From assembly GCA_964502465.1 (NCBI GenBank), contig CAZCWX010000166.1:1-18667 (forward strand): a DNA stretch of 18,667 bases, in the 5' to 3' direction. Source of the stretch: CAZCWX01 sp964502465. Lineage in GTDB: Bacteria > Desulfobacterota > Binatia > Bin18. The position numbers and the translations under genes are program-made. Shown here piece by piece: positions 7,167-13,671 of this stretch. The notes under the pieces are model-generated. The model saw nothing but the letters and a program-made list of their open reading frames with translations. It ran no database searches and had not been told where the DNA came from. Each line of letters starts with the position of its first letter. Within the stretch, counting starts at the first letter, position 1.

Positions 7167-8725
7167 CGATGTTCCTTTACACTGAGTCGAGAAGCTCCTT
7201 CTTGCACTAACTGTACTAACTCTGTTGGGTTGGTTATTTCTTTCCACTGAGCCCTGGCGAGGGAGTCTAGGCCCCCTTGCGGCCCTCTCATCTCGTTGCG
7301 GAAATACTCTATGAATACGCGCCCAATCCAGCGCGTGACGAAAGCTTGAGTGAGTCCTTGCAGCGCTCCTCCAGCAAGGGTGCCGACACCAGGAACCGTT
7401 TTGAGCAAGGAGGCAATGACGGTTGCGACCGCCGGGGTTGCAGCTGTGACGCCAAGAGTGGCAAGCACGGTTTTGCTCAACTCGCGAATCATGCGCACGG
7501 CAGCTTCCACTGTCAGGTTTTGGTGGTAGGTCCGCGCGAGATCTACCACCATTTTGGACGAAATGGTTAATCCAGCCGCCACATCAACAACCGGGAAGGG
7601 ACTCAGTGCAGCAATGCTGCCCGCTTGCCACATGTACGTGGTGACCAATTCGGCTGCGTGTTGATCAAGCGAGGCTTGCACCAACTCCTTTGCATCCTCA
7701 ACCAACCCACGCGAACGTAGCAGCAGGTTTGCCAGCAAAATGCCCCGTGCATTGTGTTCAATCACCGTTCGCATCCTCTCAGCCAATGCCGTGATATCAG
7801 GCTCTACAGTGATTGACTCTTCCGTTTCTGTGCCGTCTGGCAAGATCCGCACACGAGTACGAGCGGAAGAGGCCGCTCTGATCGCAACCACATCTTCGCC
7901 CGGTACGAGCCCTTTTACCTGCTCGGTGATTTGCTGCAACAGCAGGGGAAGATCTGCATCCGTGAACCAATCTGCCTTGTTCAGGCAAATCAACACTCGT
8001 TTCTTCATTTGCACCAGCAAAGCGAGAATCCTTGATTCAGAGTCTTTCAGGGGACCATCGAGCACAAAGAGTACTAAGTCGGCATCTCGCGCCGCTCGTC
8101 GGGCAAGAAATTCACGCTCTGCACCATGTATTTCGCTAAGACCCGGGGTGTCCACCAGGAGTACTTTGTCAAACTCCGACCACACGATTTCATTGCGCGT
8201 AATGGTCGTCCCGGCTCTTGCGTCTGTGCGGAACACTTCTCGTCCGGCCAGAGTGTTGAGCAGAGAAGATTTACCACTGGACACAGTGCCAAAGGCAACG
8301 AGTTCAAGGGTCTGGCTCTCCAGCTTGCGGTGTAATTCGTCATACCGTTCTCGTATTTGCGCTTCTTCAACGGCAGGAACAGGAGTTTTTTCGATAAATT
8401 CCTGTGTCTCACGCATCTGCTGCTGAATCTCCTCTCTTTGTTCTTTGAGCGTCATCTGCGTTATGTCTCTTGCCTGCCTCCTCCGAGCAGAGGCAAAAGG
8501 CCTGGCGTTCCGCCAGAGGAAAAGAGCGAACCAGAGAGCTAAGATGAGAAGAAGGGTGAAACTGAGGACAACCCCACCCACATACATATACCCAAGGAGA
8601 GGGCTAATCGATGAAATTTTCTCGTAGTGAGTAATAATGAGGGGAGGAATAGAGAGCAAAGCATACGCTGCAACTGCCGCGAGTAACACGAAAAGGAAAC
8701 GGGAGGCTTTCTGAATGATAGACAT
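7157..8725 (-). CDS. membrane-anchored GTPase with DUF697-like C-terminal region
   Basis: A 522-residue protein. Two N-terminal transmembrane segments (about 10-32 and 45-71) are followed by a basic stretch WRNARPFASARRRQ and a charged, probably coiled-coil linker (about 90-140). A G domain follows with G1 GTVSSGKS (146-153), G3 DTPG (192-195) and G4 NKAD (249-252). The C-terminal region has LSPFPVVDVAAG, matching the DUF697 P-x-P-x-x-D pattern, then hydrophobic Gly/Ala-rich helices. It is the first gene of a two-GTPase operon and overlaps the next gene by 10 nt. The two are paralogous in layout but only this one has transmembrane anchors, so an inner-membrane partner for the soluble GTPase is a reasonable inference. 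The start at 8725 has only a weak AGAAG; the frame extends upstream to 8824 without a transmembrane or domain reason to prefer it. Confidence 0.87.
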   Translation of the reverse strand: MSIIQKASRFLFVLLAAVAAYALLSIPPLIITHYEKISSISPLLGYMYVGGVVLSFTLLLILALWFALFLWRNARPFASARRRQARDITQMTLKEQREEIQQQMRETQEFIEKTPVPAVEEAQIRERYDELHRKLESQTLELVAFGTVSSGKSSLLNTLAGREVFRTDARAGTTITRNEIVWSEFDKVLLVDTPGLSEIHGAEREFLARRAARDADLVLFVLDGPLKDSESRILALLVQMKKRVLICLNKADWFTDADLPLLLQQITEQVKGLVPGEDVVAIRAASSARTRVRILPDGTETEESITVEPDITALAERMRTVIEHNARGILLANLLLRSRGLVEDAKELVQASLDQHAAELVTTYMWQAGSIAALSPFPVVDVAAGLTISSKMVVDLARTYHQNLTVEAAVRMIRELSKTVLATLGVTAATPAVATVIASLLKTVPGVGTLAGGALQGLTQAFVTRWIGRVFIEYFRNEMRGPQGGLDSLARAQWKEITNPTELVQLVQEGASRLSVKEHRCV

Positions 8726-8746
8726 CAGTGCTTCTTTTGCAGGAGC

Positions 8747-8762
8747 GCAATCTTGAGACCAA
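8747..8762 (-). promoter_or_regulatory. weak sigma-54-like promoter candidate for the GTPase pair
   Basis: Read on the minus strand this is TTGGTCTCAAGATTGC. It has GG and GC at the correct 12-bp register and a perfect TTGC -12 box, but the -24 box is TTGGTC instead of TTGGCA. The implied transcript start is about 10 nt before the chosen ATG. The shared upstream element seen at 11591 and 13489 is not found at the matching distance here. Confidence 0.22.
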
Positions 8763-8857
8763 TAGGAGGCCAGCGACGCTCGCAGACATGGACGGGAAAA
8801 GACATGCGATGTATATGCTACCAAGGAAACAGAAAAAGATGAAGGGACGGCAACAGA

Positions 8858-9994
8858 ATGGCTAGAAAACCTGAGGTGCGCGTCCGCAGTGTTCTGAATC
8901 GCCGCAGTTTTCTCAAAGGTCTAGGGGCAACCGTTGCAGGGGCAACCATGTTAGACCGCACGATGCTTGGAGGAAAGACCAAAGGGGTTGTACAAGCAGC
9001 AGAACCTCTGTCAGAAGGAAAAGGACGTTCTCTAGCAAAGGAGCCTCGCATGACCCGATTTGGCATTCAGATCGAACCCCAGTTTGGTTTCACGTACACG
9101 GAGGTCGCAACCATTGCGAAAGAGGCCGAGCGTATGGGTTTTACCGGGCTCTGGGTATCAGACCATATCTTCTTCGACGCCCAATCTGAACACCGCAACT
9201 GCCTCGAGGCCTGGACCCTGCTCACCGCGCTCGCGTTAATCACGACACGACTGCGGCTGGGAACCCTGGTCACCTGCAACTCCTATCGCATCCCGAGCAT
9301 GCTGGCGAAGATAGCCGCCAGTTTCGACCATCTCAGCAACGGACGGCTGGAGTTCGGTATTGGCGCAGGGTGGAAAGAACTGGAATATAAAGCCTATGGT
9401 ATTCCCTTCCCTCCCGTTGGCACTCGACTGGCGCAACTCGAAGAGGCTGTCCAGCTGATCCGTCTGTTGTGGACACAGGAGCAAGCCTCTTTTTCTGGGA
9501 AATACTATCAGTTGGCGAATGCCATGTGTGCGCCTAAGCCTGTGCAGAACCCCCTGAAGCTGTGGATTGGTGGGGCAGGAGAAAAAAAGCTCCTGCGTAT
9601 GGTTGCGCAGTATGCCGATGGCTGGAACATGTTATTTGGCGTGCCCCTGCCGCAGGTGAAAGGGAAACTCGAAGTACTCAAGCGTCACTGCGATGCGGTC
9701 GGCCGCGATTTCTCCACAATAGAAAAATCGTTGTTTATCGTCGCCTGTGTTGTGGACCAAGAAGAAGAACTGAATACGCGGGCGGCAGATCTGCAGAAAG
9801 CTTTGGGATCTGCGAGTATACTTCACACAGCCCGTGCAGCAGGGACAGCCGGAACGCCAGAGCAAGTGGCGGAAACACTGCGTAGTTTTCAAGCTTTAGG
9901 ATTCGACTATTTCATCGCCATGTTTCCCTACAAACAGGATCGTGAGATGCTGCAACGTTTTGCGGAAACTGTGATGCCCAAAGTACAGAAATGA
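8858..9994 (+). CDS. LLM-class oxidoreductase (probably F420-dependent) with Tat signal
   Basis: A 378-residue protein whose first 50 residues form a twin-arginine signal: NRRSFLKGLGAT at 14-25, an Ala/Gly-rich core, and a probable cleavage region around VVQAAEP (44-50). The mature part is a luciferase-like TIM-barrel oxidoreductase with MTRFGIQIEPQ, GFTGLWVSDHIFF, LSNGRLEFGIGAGWKELEY and LKLWIGGAGEKKLLR, as in F420-dependent family members. Tat export fits a protein folded around its cofactor before transport; exported F420 enzymes are known in actinobacteria. The first ATG has GAAGGGA 10 nt upstream. A second in-frame ATG (Met65, at 9050) starts exactly at the catalytic domain and has a better ribosome binding site, so a cytosolic 314-residue form is possible. 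The sigma-54 activator begins 10 nt after the stop and is probably cotranscribed. Confidence 0.9.
   Translation: MARKPEVRVRSVLNRRSFLKGLGATVAGATMLDRTMLGGKTKGVVQAAEPLSEGKGRSLAKEPRMTRFGIQIEPQFGFTYTEVATIAKEAERMGFTGLWVSDHIFFDAQSEHRNCLEAWTLLTALALITTRLRLGTLVTCNSYRIPSMLAKIAASFDHLSNGRLEFGIGAGWKELEYKAYGIPFPPVGTRLAQLEEAVQLIRLLWTQEQASFSGKYYQLANAMCAPKPVQNPLKLWIGGAGEKKLLRMVAQYADGWNMLFGVPLPQVKGKLEVLKRHCDAVGRDFSTIEKSLFIVACVVDQEEELNTRAADLQKALGSASILHTARAAGTAGTPEQVAETLRSFQALGFDYFIAMFPYKQDREMLQRFAETVMPKVQK
9037..9052 (+). promoter_or_regulatory. internal ribosome binding site and alternative start
   Basis: AAAGGAG (9037-9043), a 6-nt spacer and ATG (9050) lie in frame inside the Tat-signal oxidoreductase gene, right at the junction between signal peptide and barrel domain. 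This site is stronger by inspection than the one serving the first ATG. Confidence 0.5.
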
Positions 9995-10004
9995 GACGAT
10001 CCTC

Positions 10005-11525
10005 ATGCCGGACATGATTGCCCAACCAGAAGCTCGGTTAGCAAGCCTTATCGAAATCAACCAACTCTTGATGAGTGCAGCCGAGCCGGACGATCTTCTG
10101 CAAGCGATTCTCGAATCCGCGCTGCGTCTGTTCTCAGCCATCGGTTGCAGCATTGCGCTTATTGACGAAACAGATCAACAACTCACGTTTGCTTTCGTCG
10201 TCGGAGGAGCACGGGTCGAGCAGTTTCGCATTATTCTTGGGCAGGGCTTCATTGGCTGGGTGGCGCAAACCGGGCAAGGGGTTATATGCAACGACGTGAC
10301 CCAGGACCCGCGCTTCTTCGGAAACGTTGACCGAAAAACGGGGTTCAGAACACAATCCGTCCTTTGCGCCCCCCTCAAGCAACGTGACCAGATCATTGGC
10401 GCGATTGAAGTCCTGAATACCACTAACCCCCAAGGTTTCACGCAAGAGGACTTGCAACTGCTCATGGCTTTTGGAGGACTCGTCGCCACCGCAATCACTC
10501 GTGCACATATCTTCTCTTCGGTTCGCAACGCCAGCTTAGCGTTTCAAGAGGTCGTCCACGATCGCTATCGTTTAGTCATTGGTACCAGTGCTGCGATGCA
10601 AGAGGCCATACGAGTTGCTCGCACAGTGGCAGCAACGAATACCACTGTCCTGTTGTTGGGAGAAAGCGGCACTGGTAAAGAAGTGCTCGCGCGAGCGATT
10701 CACCAATGGAGTCCCCGTGCAGACCGTCCCTTTGTTGCCGTCAACTGCGTCGCGCTTACTCCAGAACTCTTAGAGAGTGAATTGTTTGGGCACGAGAGGG
10801 GAGCCTTCACCGGTGCGATAGCGCAAAAGAAGGGGAAATTCGAATTGGCTCAAGGAGGCACAATTTTCCTGGATGAAATTGGCGACCTTGCTCCGAATTT
10901 GCAAGCAAAGCTGCTGCGAGTGCTGCAAGAAAGAGAGTTTCAACGTGTTGGAGGAGTGAAAGACATTCGTGCTGACGTGCGCATTATTGCTGCGACGAAT
11001 CGAGACCTGCTCGCAGCCATGCAACAGAACGCTTTTCGCGAGGACCTGTATTACCGCCTCAATGTCGTGTCTATTCTGCTGCCACCGCTGCGGGAACGGA
11101 CAGACGACATTCCTGTGCTGGTCGAACATTTTCTTGAGCGATTTTGCCGGGAGATCAAGCGCGAATCGCTCGGCATCGAGCGCAACGCAATGGAATTACT
11201 GCAAGCCTACTTATGGCCAGGCAATGTACGTGAGTTGCAGAATACTATGGAGCGGGCGGTGGTGTTGTCTTCTGGATCAACTATCACCGAGTCTGATCTA
11301 CCTACTCGCATCCGTCACCAACCGCTGAGCCTCGGGAACACAGTTCCCCAACTCCAACCCTCCGAAAACTTGCTCCCGTTAGTTGAAGCTGTCGATGAAT
11401 TCAAACGAACCCTTATTCGCAAAGCGCTAGAATCAACGAAGGGAAACCAAACACACGCTGCCAAGCTGCTCGGTCTGCGGCAAGCGAATCTCTCGCGCAT
11501 GATGAAAACGTTGGGAATTCGTTAA
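10005..11525 (+). CDS. sigma-54-dependent transcriptional activator, GAF-AAA+-Fis
   Basis: A 506-residue enhancer-binding protein. An N-terminal GAF sensor domain lies at about 11-170. The AAA+ domain has Walker A GESGTGKE (219-226), the sigma-54-contacting GAFTGA loop intact at 266-271, Walker B GGTIFLDEIGD (284-294) and an arginine-finger region RLNVVSILLPPLRER. A Fis-type helix-turn-helix at about 467-506 includes GNQTHAAKLLGLRQANLSRMM. It should bind upstream enhancer sites and use ATP hydrolysis to open sigma-54 promoters; the GAF domain probably senses a small ligand. It follows the Tat oxidoreductase by 10 nt, has only a weak ribosome binding site, and may be translated by coupling. 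A terminator closes the unit, and candidate target sites lie at 11591-11720 and 13489-13619. This is a FhlA/NifA-type architecture, but I do not recognise a named orthologue. Confidence 0.95.
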   Translation: MPDMIAQPEARLASLIEINQLLMSAAEPDDLLQAILESALRLFSAIGCSIALIDETDQQLTFAFVVGGARVEQFRIILGQGFIGWVAQTGQGVICNDVTQDPRFFGNVDRKTGFRTQSVLCAPLKQRDQIIGAIEVLNTTNPQGFTQEDLQLLMAFGGLVATAITRAHIFSSVRNASLAFQEVVHDRYRLVIGTSAAMQEAIRVARTVAATNTTVLLLGESGTGKEVLARAIHQWSPRADRPFVAVNCVALTPELLESELFGHERGAFTGAIAQKKGKFELAQGGTIFLDEIGDLAPNLQAKLLRVLQEREFQRVGGVKDIRADVRIIAATNRDLLAAMQQNAFREDLYYRLNVVSILLPPLRERTDDIPVLVEHFLERFCREIKRESLGIERNAMELLQAYLWPGNVRELQNTMERAVVLSSGSTITESDLPTRIRHQPLSLGNTVPQLQPSENLLPLVEAVDEFKRTLIRKALESTKGNQTHAAKLLGLRQANLSRMMKTLGIR

Positions 11526-11530
11526 AGTGC

Positions 11531-11556
11531 AGGCCATCTGCGGGTGGCCTTTCTCT
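11531..11556 (+). terminator. rho-independent terminator after the sigma-54 activator
   Basis: AGGCCATC (11531-11538), loop TGCG, GGTGGCCT (11543-11550): an 8-bp stem with one G-T pair, followed by TTCTCTT. It begins 5 nt after the activator stop codon. Confidence 0.8.
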
Positions 11557-11590
11557 TGTCACCCCAAAGTCCCCCCAAAGCTATTGCAAA

Positions 11591-11620
11591 ACGACATAGG
11601 ATATCTCCAAGTGAGATAGG
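11591..11620 (+). promoter_or_regulatory. candidate upstream activator site (copy A)
   Basis: This element contains a perfect inverted repeat, TATCTC (11602-11607) and GAGATA (11613-11618) with a 5-nt spacer. It matches 13489-13518 at 21 of 30 positions, with the core CCAA(G/A)TGAGATA. It begins 116 bp upstream of the -24 guanine of the sigma-54 promoter at 11705, a normal enhancer distance for Fis-family activators. Assignment to the adjacent activator is inference. Confidence 0.55.
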
Positions 11621-11704
11621 CAAAGCCGCCTGTTCTTGTTCATCCCCCGTCACAAAAAGGCGCAAGTTCCTATCAATACAGAGATTCTTCCCAAACTCCA
11701 GTGT

Positions 11705-11720
11705 TGGCATATGGATTGCG
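11705..11720 (+). promoter_or_regulatory. sigma-54 promoter (-24/-12)
   Basis: The sequence TGGCATATGGATTGCG fits the consensus TGGCACGNNNNTTGCW. The -24 box is TGGCA, the -12 box is TTGC, and GG and GC are in the exact 12-bp register. The implied transcript start is near 11731, about 35 nt before the NTF2-like gene. A sigma-54 activator gene lies immediately upstream. Confidence 0.7.
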
Positions 11721-11765
11721 GTTTGTTGAAAACAACCACCAATACAAAGGAGAAAGGGGAACCGT

Positions 11766-12158
11766 ATGGAACGCTGTGACGATGTAAGAGAGGCCTTCGA
11801 GCGAACGATCGGGGCGTTCAACGCACGCAATCTTGATAATCTTGCTGCCTTGGTCCATGACAACGTTGTTCAAGCTGGCGCCCTTTCCCCTCTCCCGCTG
11901 GAGGGAAAAACTGCCCTGCGAGAACACTATCGAAAGTTTTTCATGAACTATGAAAACAGCTCTTTTACCCCAATTAATCCCCACTTTTGTGTAAGTGGCA
12001 GTACCGGTACCTCTTGGGGACATTTTGCACTGACGCTGAAACCAGAAGGCGCAGCGATGACCATCCCGGTCGGATGCTATACGATGACCTTCACAAAAGA
12101 CGAGGGAAAATGGCTGGTGGTCGCCGCCCATTTTTCCTGGCTTCCTCAGTGCAACTAA
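11766..12158 (+). CDS. NTF2/SnoaL-like small protein (nuclear transport factor 2 fold)
   Basis: A 130-residue protein with the pattern of the SnoaL-like/DUF4440 group. An N-terminal helix RTIGAFNARNLDNLAALV is followed by a LEGKTALREHYRKFF segment, then alternating strands, ending in GKWLVVAAHFSW. No signal peptide is visible. Members of this fold are polyketide cyclases, isomerases, dehydratases or ligand-binding proteins, so a biochemical role cannot be given. It is a single-gene unit with AAAGGGG upstream of the ATG. It is the best candidate target of the sigma-54 promoter at 11705, which would make it inducible by whatever the adjacent GAF-domain activator senses. Cysteines are present at several positions but no catalytic set is clear. 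Confidence 0.87.
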   Translation: MERCDDVREAFERTIGAFNARNLDNLAALVHDNVVQAGALSPLPLEGKTALREHYRKFFMNYENSSFTPINPHFCVSGSTGTSWGHFALTLKPEGAAMTIPVGCYTMTFTKDEGKWLVVAAHFSWLPQCN

Positions 12159-12189
12159 TACCAAGTTGCCATTCATCAAGGATAAGGTG

Positions 12190-12221
12190 CGTTCGTGCTT
12201 CGACGGGGTTCAGCACGAACG
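12190..12221. repeat. REP-like extragenic palindrome 1
   Basis: CGTTCGTGCT (12190-12199) pairs with AGCACGAACG (12212-12221), a perfect 10-bp stem around a 12-nt loop. The TTCG..TGAGC/CAGC..CGAACG style resembles extragenic palindromes I recall from many environmental genomes. It could also end transcription of the NTF2-like gene, since TTTCTTTCTC follows. Confidence 0.6.
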
Positions 12222-12240
12222 GATTTCTTTCTCAGGTCTG

Positions 12241-12272
12241 GGTTTCCCGTTCGCTCTGAGCCGAAGGAAACC
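12241..12272. repeat. REP-like extragenic palindrome 2
   Basis: GGTTTCC (12241-12247) pairs with GGAAACC (12266-12272). The loop contains CGTTCGCTCTGAGCCGAAGG, related in wording to the first palindrome 20 bp upstream. It lies 13 nt before the ribosome binding site of the next gene, so it will be in that mRNA leader if the promoter lies upstream of it. Confidence 0.5.
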
Positions 12273-12296
12273 AACTCGGATTGATGGAGATAATAC

Positions 12297-13385
12297 ATGA
12301 AGAGTATCTCGCTTATTTCCACGGCTACACAGAAGCTCTCTGTCCCACAGTGGCTCAGTCATCTGTTCATTGGGATGGCAGTATGCACGGTCATAGGATT
12401 TAGTTATAGCCTTGTCCCTGAGGCGGGGAGCAGTATTTTTGATATTGACAGCCCGATATTTGGCACACCTCCAGGTGAGCCCTACAACATTGAGGTGACC
12501 GGCATAGAAATCTCTCAAGGGATGCAAAATCTCGCGAATGACATGCCGCTTGTTGCGAACCGACAAACGATTGTGCGTGTCTATGCACGGGAGACAACAG
12601 GCCGTACGATCGACAACGTAAAAGCTATGTTGTTCGTTTCGGTGGGCGCCCCAACCGAGGACGGTGGGGCCACAGGCTTCGGTTTCAACACCGAAAGTCC
12701 AGCGATCACCGTTACTCCCACAGGCGGTTCTCGGCTCAACTTCGAGGACAGTTTCAATTTCGACATTTCCATCAACTACCCTGATAACGCCGATATCTCC
12801 GGACCCGGAAGCCTCACGATTGAGGCAGAGGTGAACTGGGACCGCATGGGTGACGAATTAGACGCAACCGACAATCAGATTGTTGTTGGTCGCCCTCTCC
12901 ACCTCATTGCATGGGACGGGTACGACGCGGATGGTGACGATCTCGTCTACACTTTGTTCTATAGCTCTGACGGTGGTAAACAATGGACTCCGCTGAGATT
13001 TGAGATGAAGGAGACCAGAATAATGGTGGATCAACGGTTGCTTGATGACATGGCCGGTAGCCGGACAGCCATGATGAAAGTGCTGGCAAGCGATGGCGTG
13101 AACACCGGAATCGATGTCACGGAGACGGCCTTCGCCTCACCAGGCGCTGCACCACACATTGCAATCCAGTCACCACAGAACGGGATAATCATTGCGGAGA
13201 ACGAGCCTCTCTTATTGATCGGACACGCTATCGACAAAGAGGATGGAATCCTTCGAGATGCAGCACTGTTCTGGAGTTCAGATCGCGATGGACGTCTTGG
13301 GACAGGCCACAGGCTACGCGTCAACAACCTCTCCTCTGGTCATCACACCATTACTTTGGTTGCGATTGACAGAGACGGTCTGTAA
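12297..13385 (+). CDS. exported/anchored Ig-like-domain protein, probable C-terminal frameshift
   Basis: A 362-residue protein with an N-terminal hydrophobic segment (about 21-40) that suggests export or a membrane anchor. Residues 65-196 form an Ig/CARDB-like domain with GIEISQGMQ, PLVANRQTIVRVYAR and the ending DATDNQIV. Residues 200-285 hold a second beta domain with an acidic DGYDADGDD motif and YSSDGGKQW. Residues 286-362 are a third Ig-like domain of the PHIAIQSPQNG type. These are found in large secreted proteins; this one has no catalytic domain. The switch between first and second domains is abrupt, which could reflect loss of an internal segment. The third domain stops at DRDGL, whereas one extra base would continue it as DGxSVTIKAV and end 12 codons later at 13414, so a frameshift is likely. 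Start has GGAG 7 nt upstream. Confidence 0.8.
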   Translation: MKSISLISTATQKLSVPQWLSHLFIGMAVCTVIGFSYSLVPEAGSSIFDIDSPIFGTPPGEPYNIEVTGIEISQGMQNLANDMPLVANRQTIVRVYARETTGRTIDNVKAMLFVSVGAPTEDGGATGFGFNTESPAITVTPTGGSRLNFEDSFNFDISINYPDNADISGPGSLTIEAEVNWDRMGDELDATDNQIVVGRPLHLIAWDGYDADGDDLVYTLFYSSDGGKQWTPLRFEMKETRIMVDQRLLDDMAGSRTAMMKVLASDGVNTGIDVTETAFASPGAAPHIAIQSPQNGIIIAENEPLLLIGHAIDKEDGILRDAALFWSSDRDGRLGTGHRLRVNNLSSGHHTITLVAIDRDGL

Positions 13386-13434
13386 CAATCAAGGCAGTCA
13401 CTTCTCTCAAATGAAAGGTCACATAAACTCCTAT

Positions 13435-13466
13435 AGGCCTTGGCAGGGTCCACGCTACCAAGGCCT
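13435..13466 (+). terminator. strong hairpin downstream of the Ig-like gene
   Basis: AGGCCTTGG (13435-13443), a 14-nt loop, CCAAGGCCT (13458-13466): a perfect 9-bp stem. It lacks a T tract, so it may be a rho-assisted terminator or an mRNA 3' end stabiliser rather than a classic intrinsic terminator. Confidence 0.5.
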
Positions 13467-13488
13467 CCTAAGGAAGCGCTATCTGAAA

Positions 13489-13518
13489 ATGATATGGGGT
13501 ATTCCCAAATGAGATAAT
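13489..13518 (+). promoter_or_regulatory. candidate upstream activator site (copy B)
   Basis: It matches copy A (11591-11620) at 21 of 30 positions; nearly all differences are transitions. The shared core is CCAA(A/G)TGAGATA. A further TATCTC half-site sits at 13552-13557 and CCTATC at 13566-13571, the latter at the same relative place as CCTATC 11669-11674 in the first control region. It begins 117 bp before the -24 guanine at 13606. Confidence 0.5.
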
Positions 13519-13603
13519 AGCCCCTCATTACTCCTCCTTCTCCCCTCCACATATCTCACCCAAACCCTATCTAAATCAGCACCTTGTGAGAATGCCTCTG
13601 TCT

Positions 13604-13619
13604 TGGCACAGGAAGTGGA
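13604..13619 (+). promoter_or_regulatory. candidate sigma-54 promoter with degenerate -12 box
   Basis: TTGGCAC at 13603-13609 is a perfect -24 box. In correct register the -12 box reads GTGG instead of TTGC, so the usually invariant C at -12 is a G. Alone it would be weak. It is supported by its spacing to copy B, which matches that of the better promoter at 11705. Implied transcript start is near 13630. Confidence 0.42.
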
Positions 13620-13631
13620 TTCAACCTAGAA

Positions 13632-13658
13632 GGGTGAGAAGAAAAGCACTTCTCACCC
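13632..13658 (+). promoter_or_regulatory. 10-bp mRNA hairpin abutting the ribosome binding site
   Basis: GGGTGAGAAG (13632-13641), loop AAAAGCA, CTTCTCACCC (13649-13658) form a perfect stem. It ends 2 nt before AAGGAGG (13661-13667) of the AAA/TPR gene. If the sigma-54 promoter is used, the transcript would begin almost exactly at this hairpin, suggesting 5'-end protection or control of ribosome access. Confidence 0.6.
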
Positions 13659-13671
13659 AGAAGGAGGCAGC

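Noticed and set aside
8747..8762. GTPase pair as a further member of the sigma-54 regulon
   Set aside because: The -24 box is poor and no copy of the shared upstream element is found at the expected 110-120 bp distance; kept only as a weak promoter feature.
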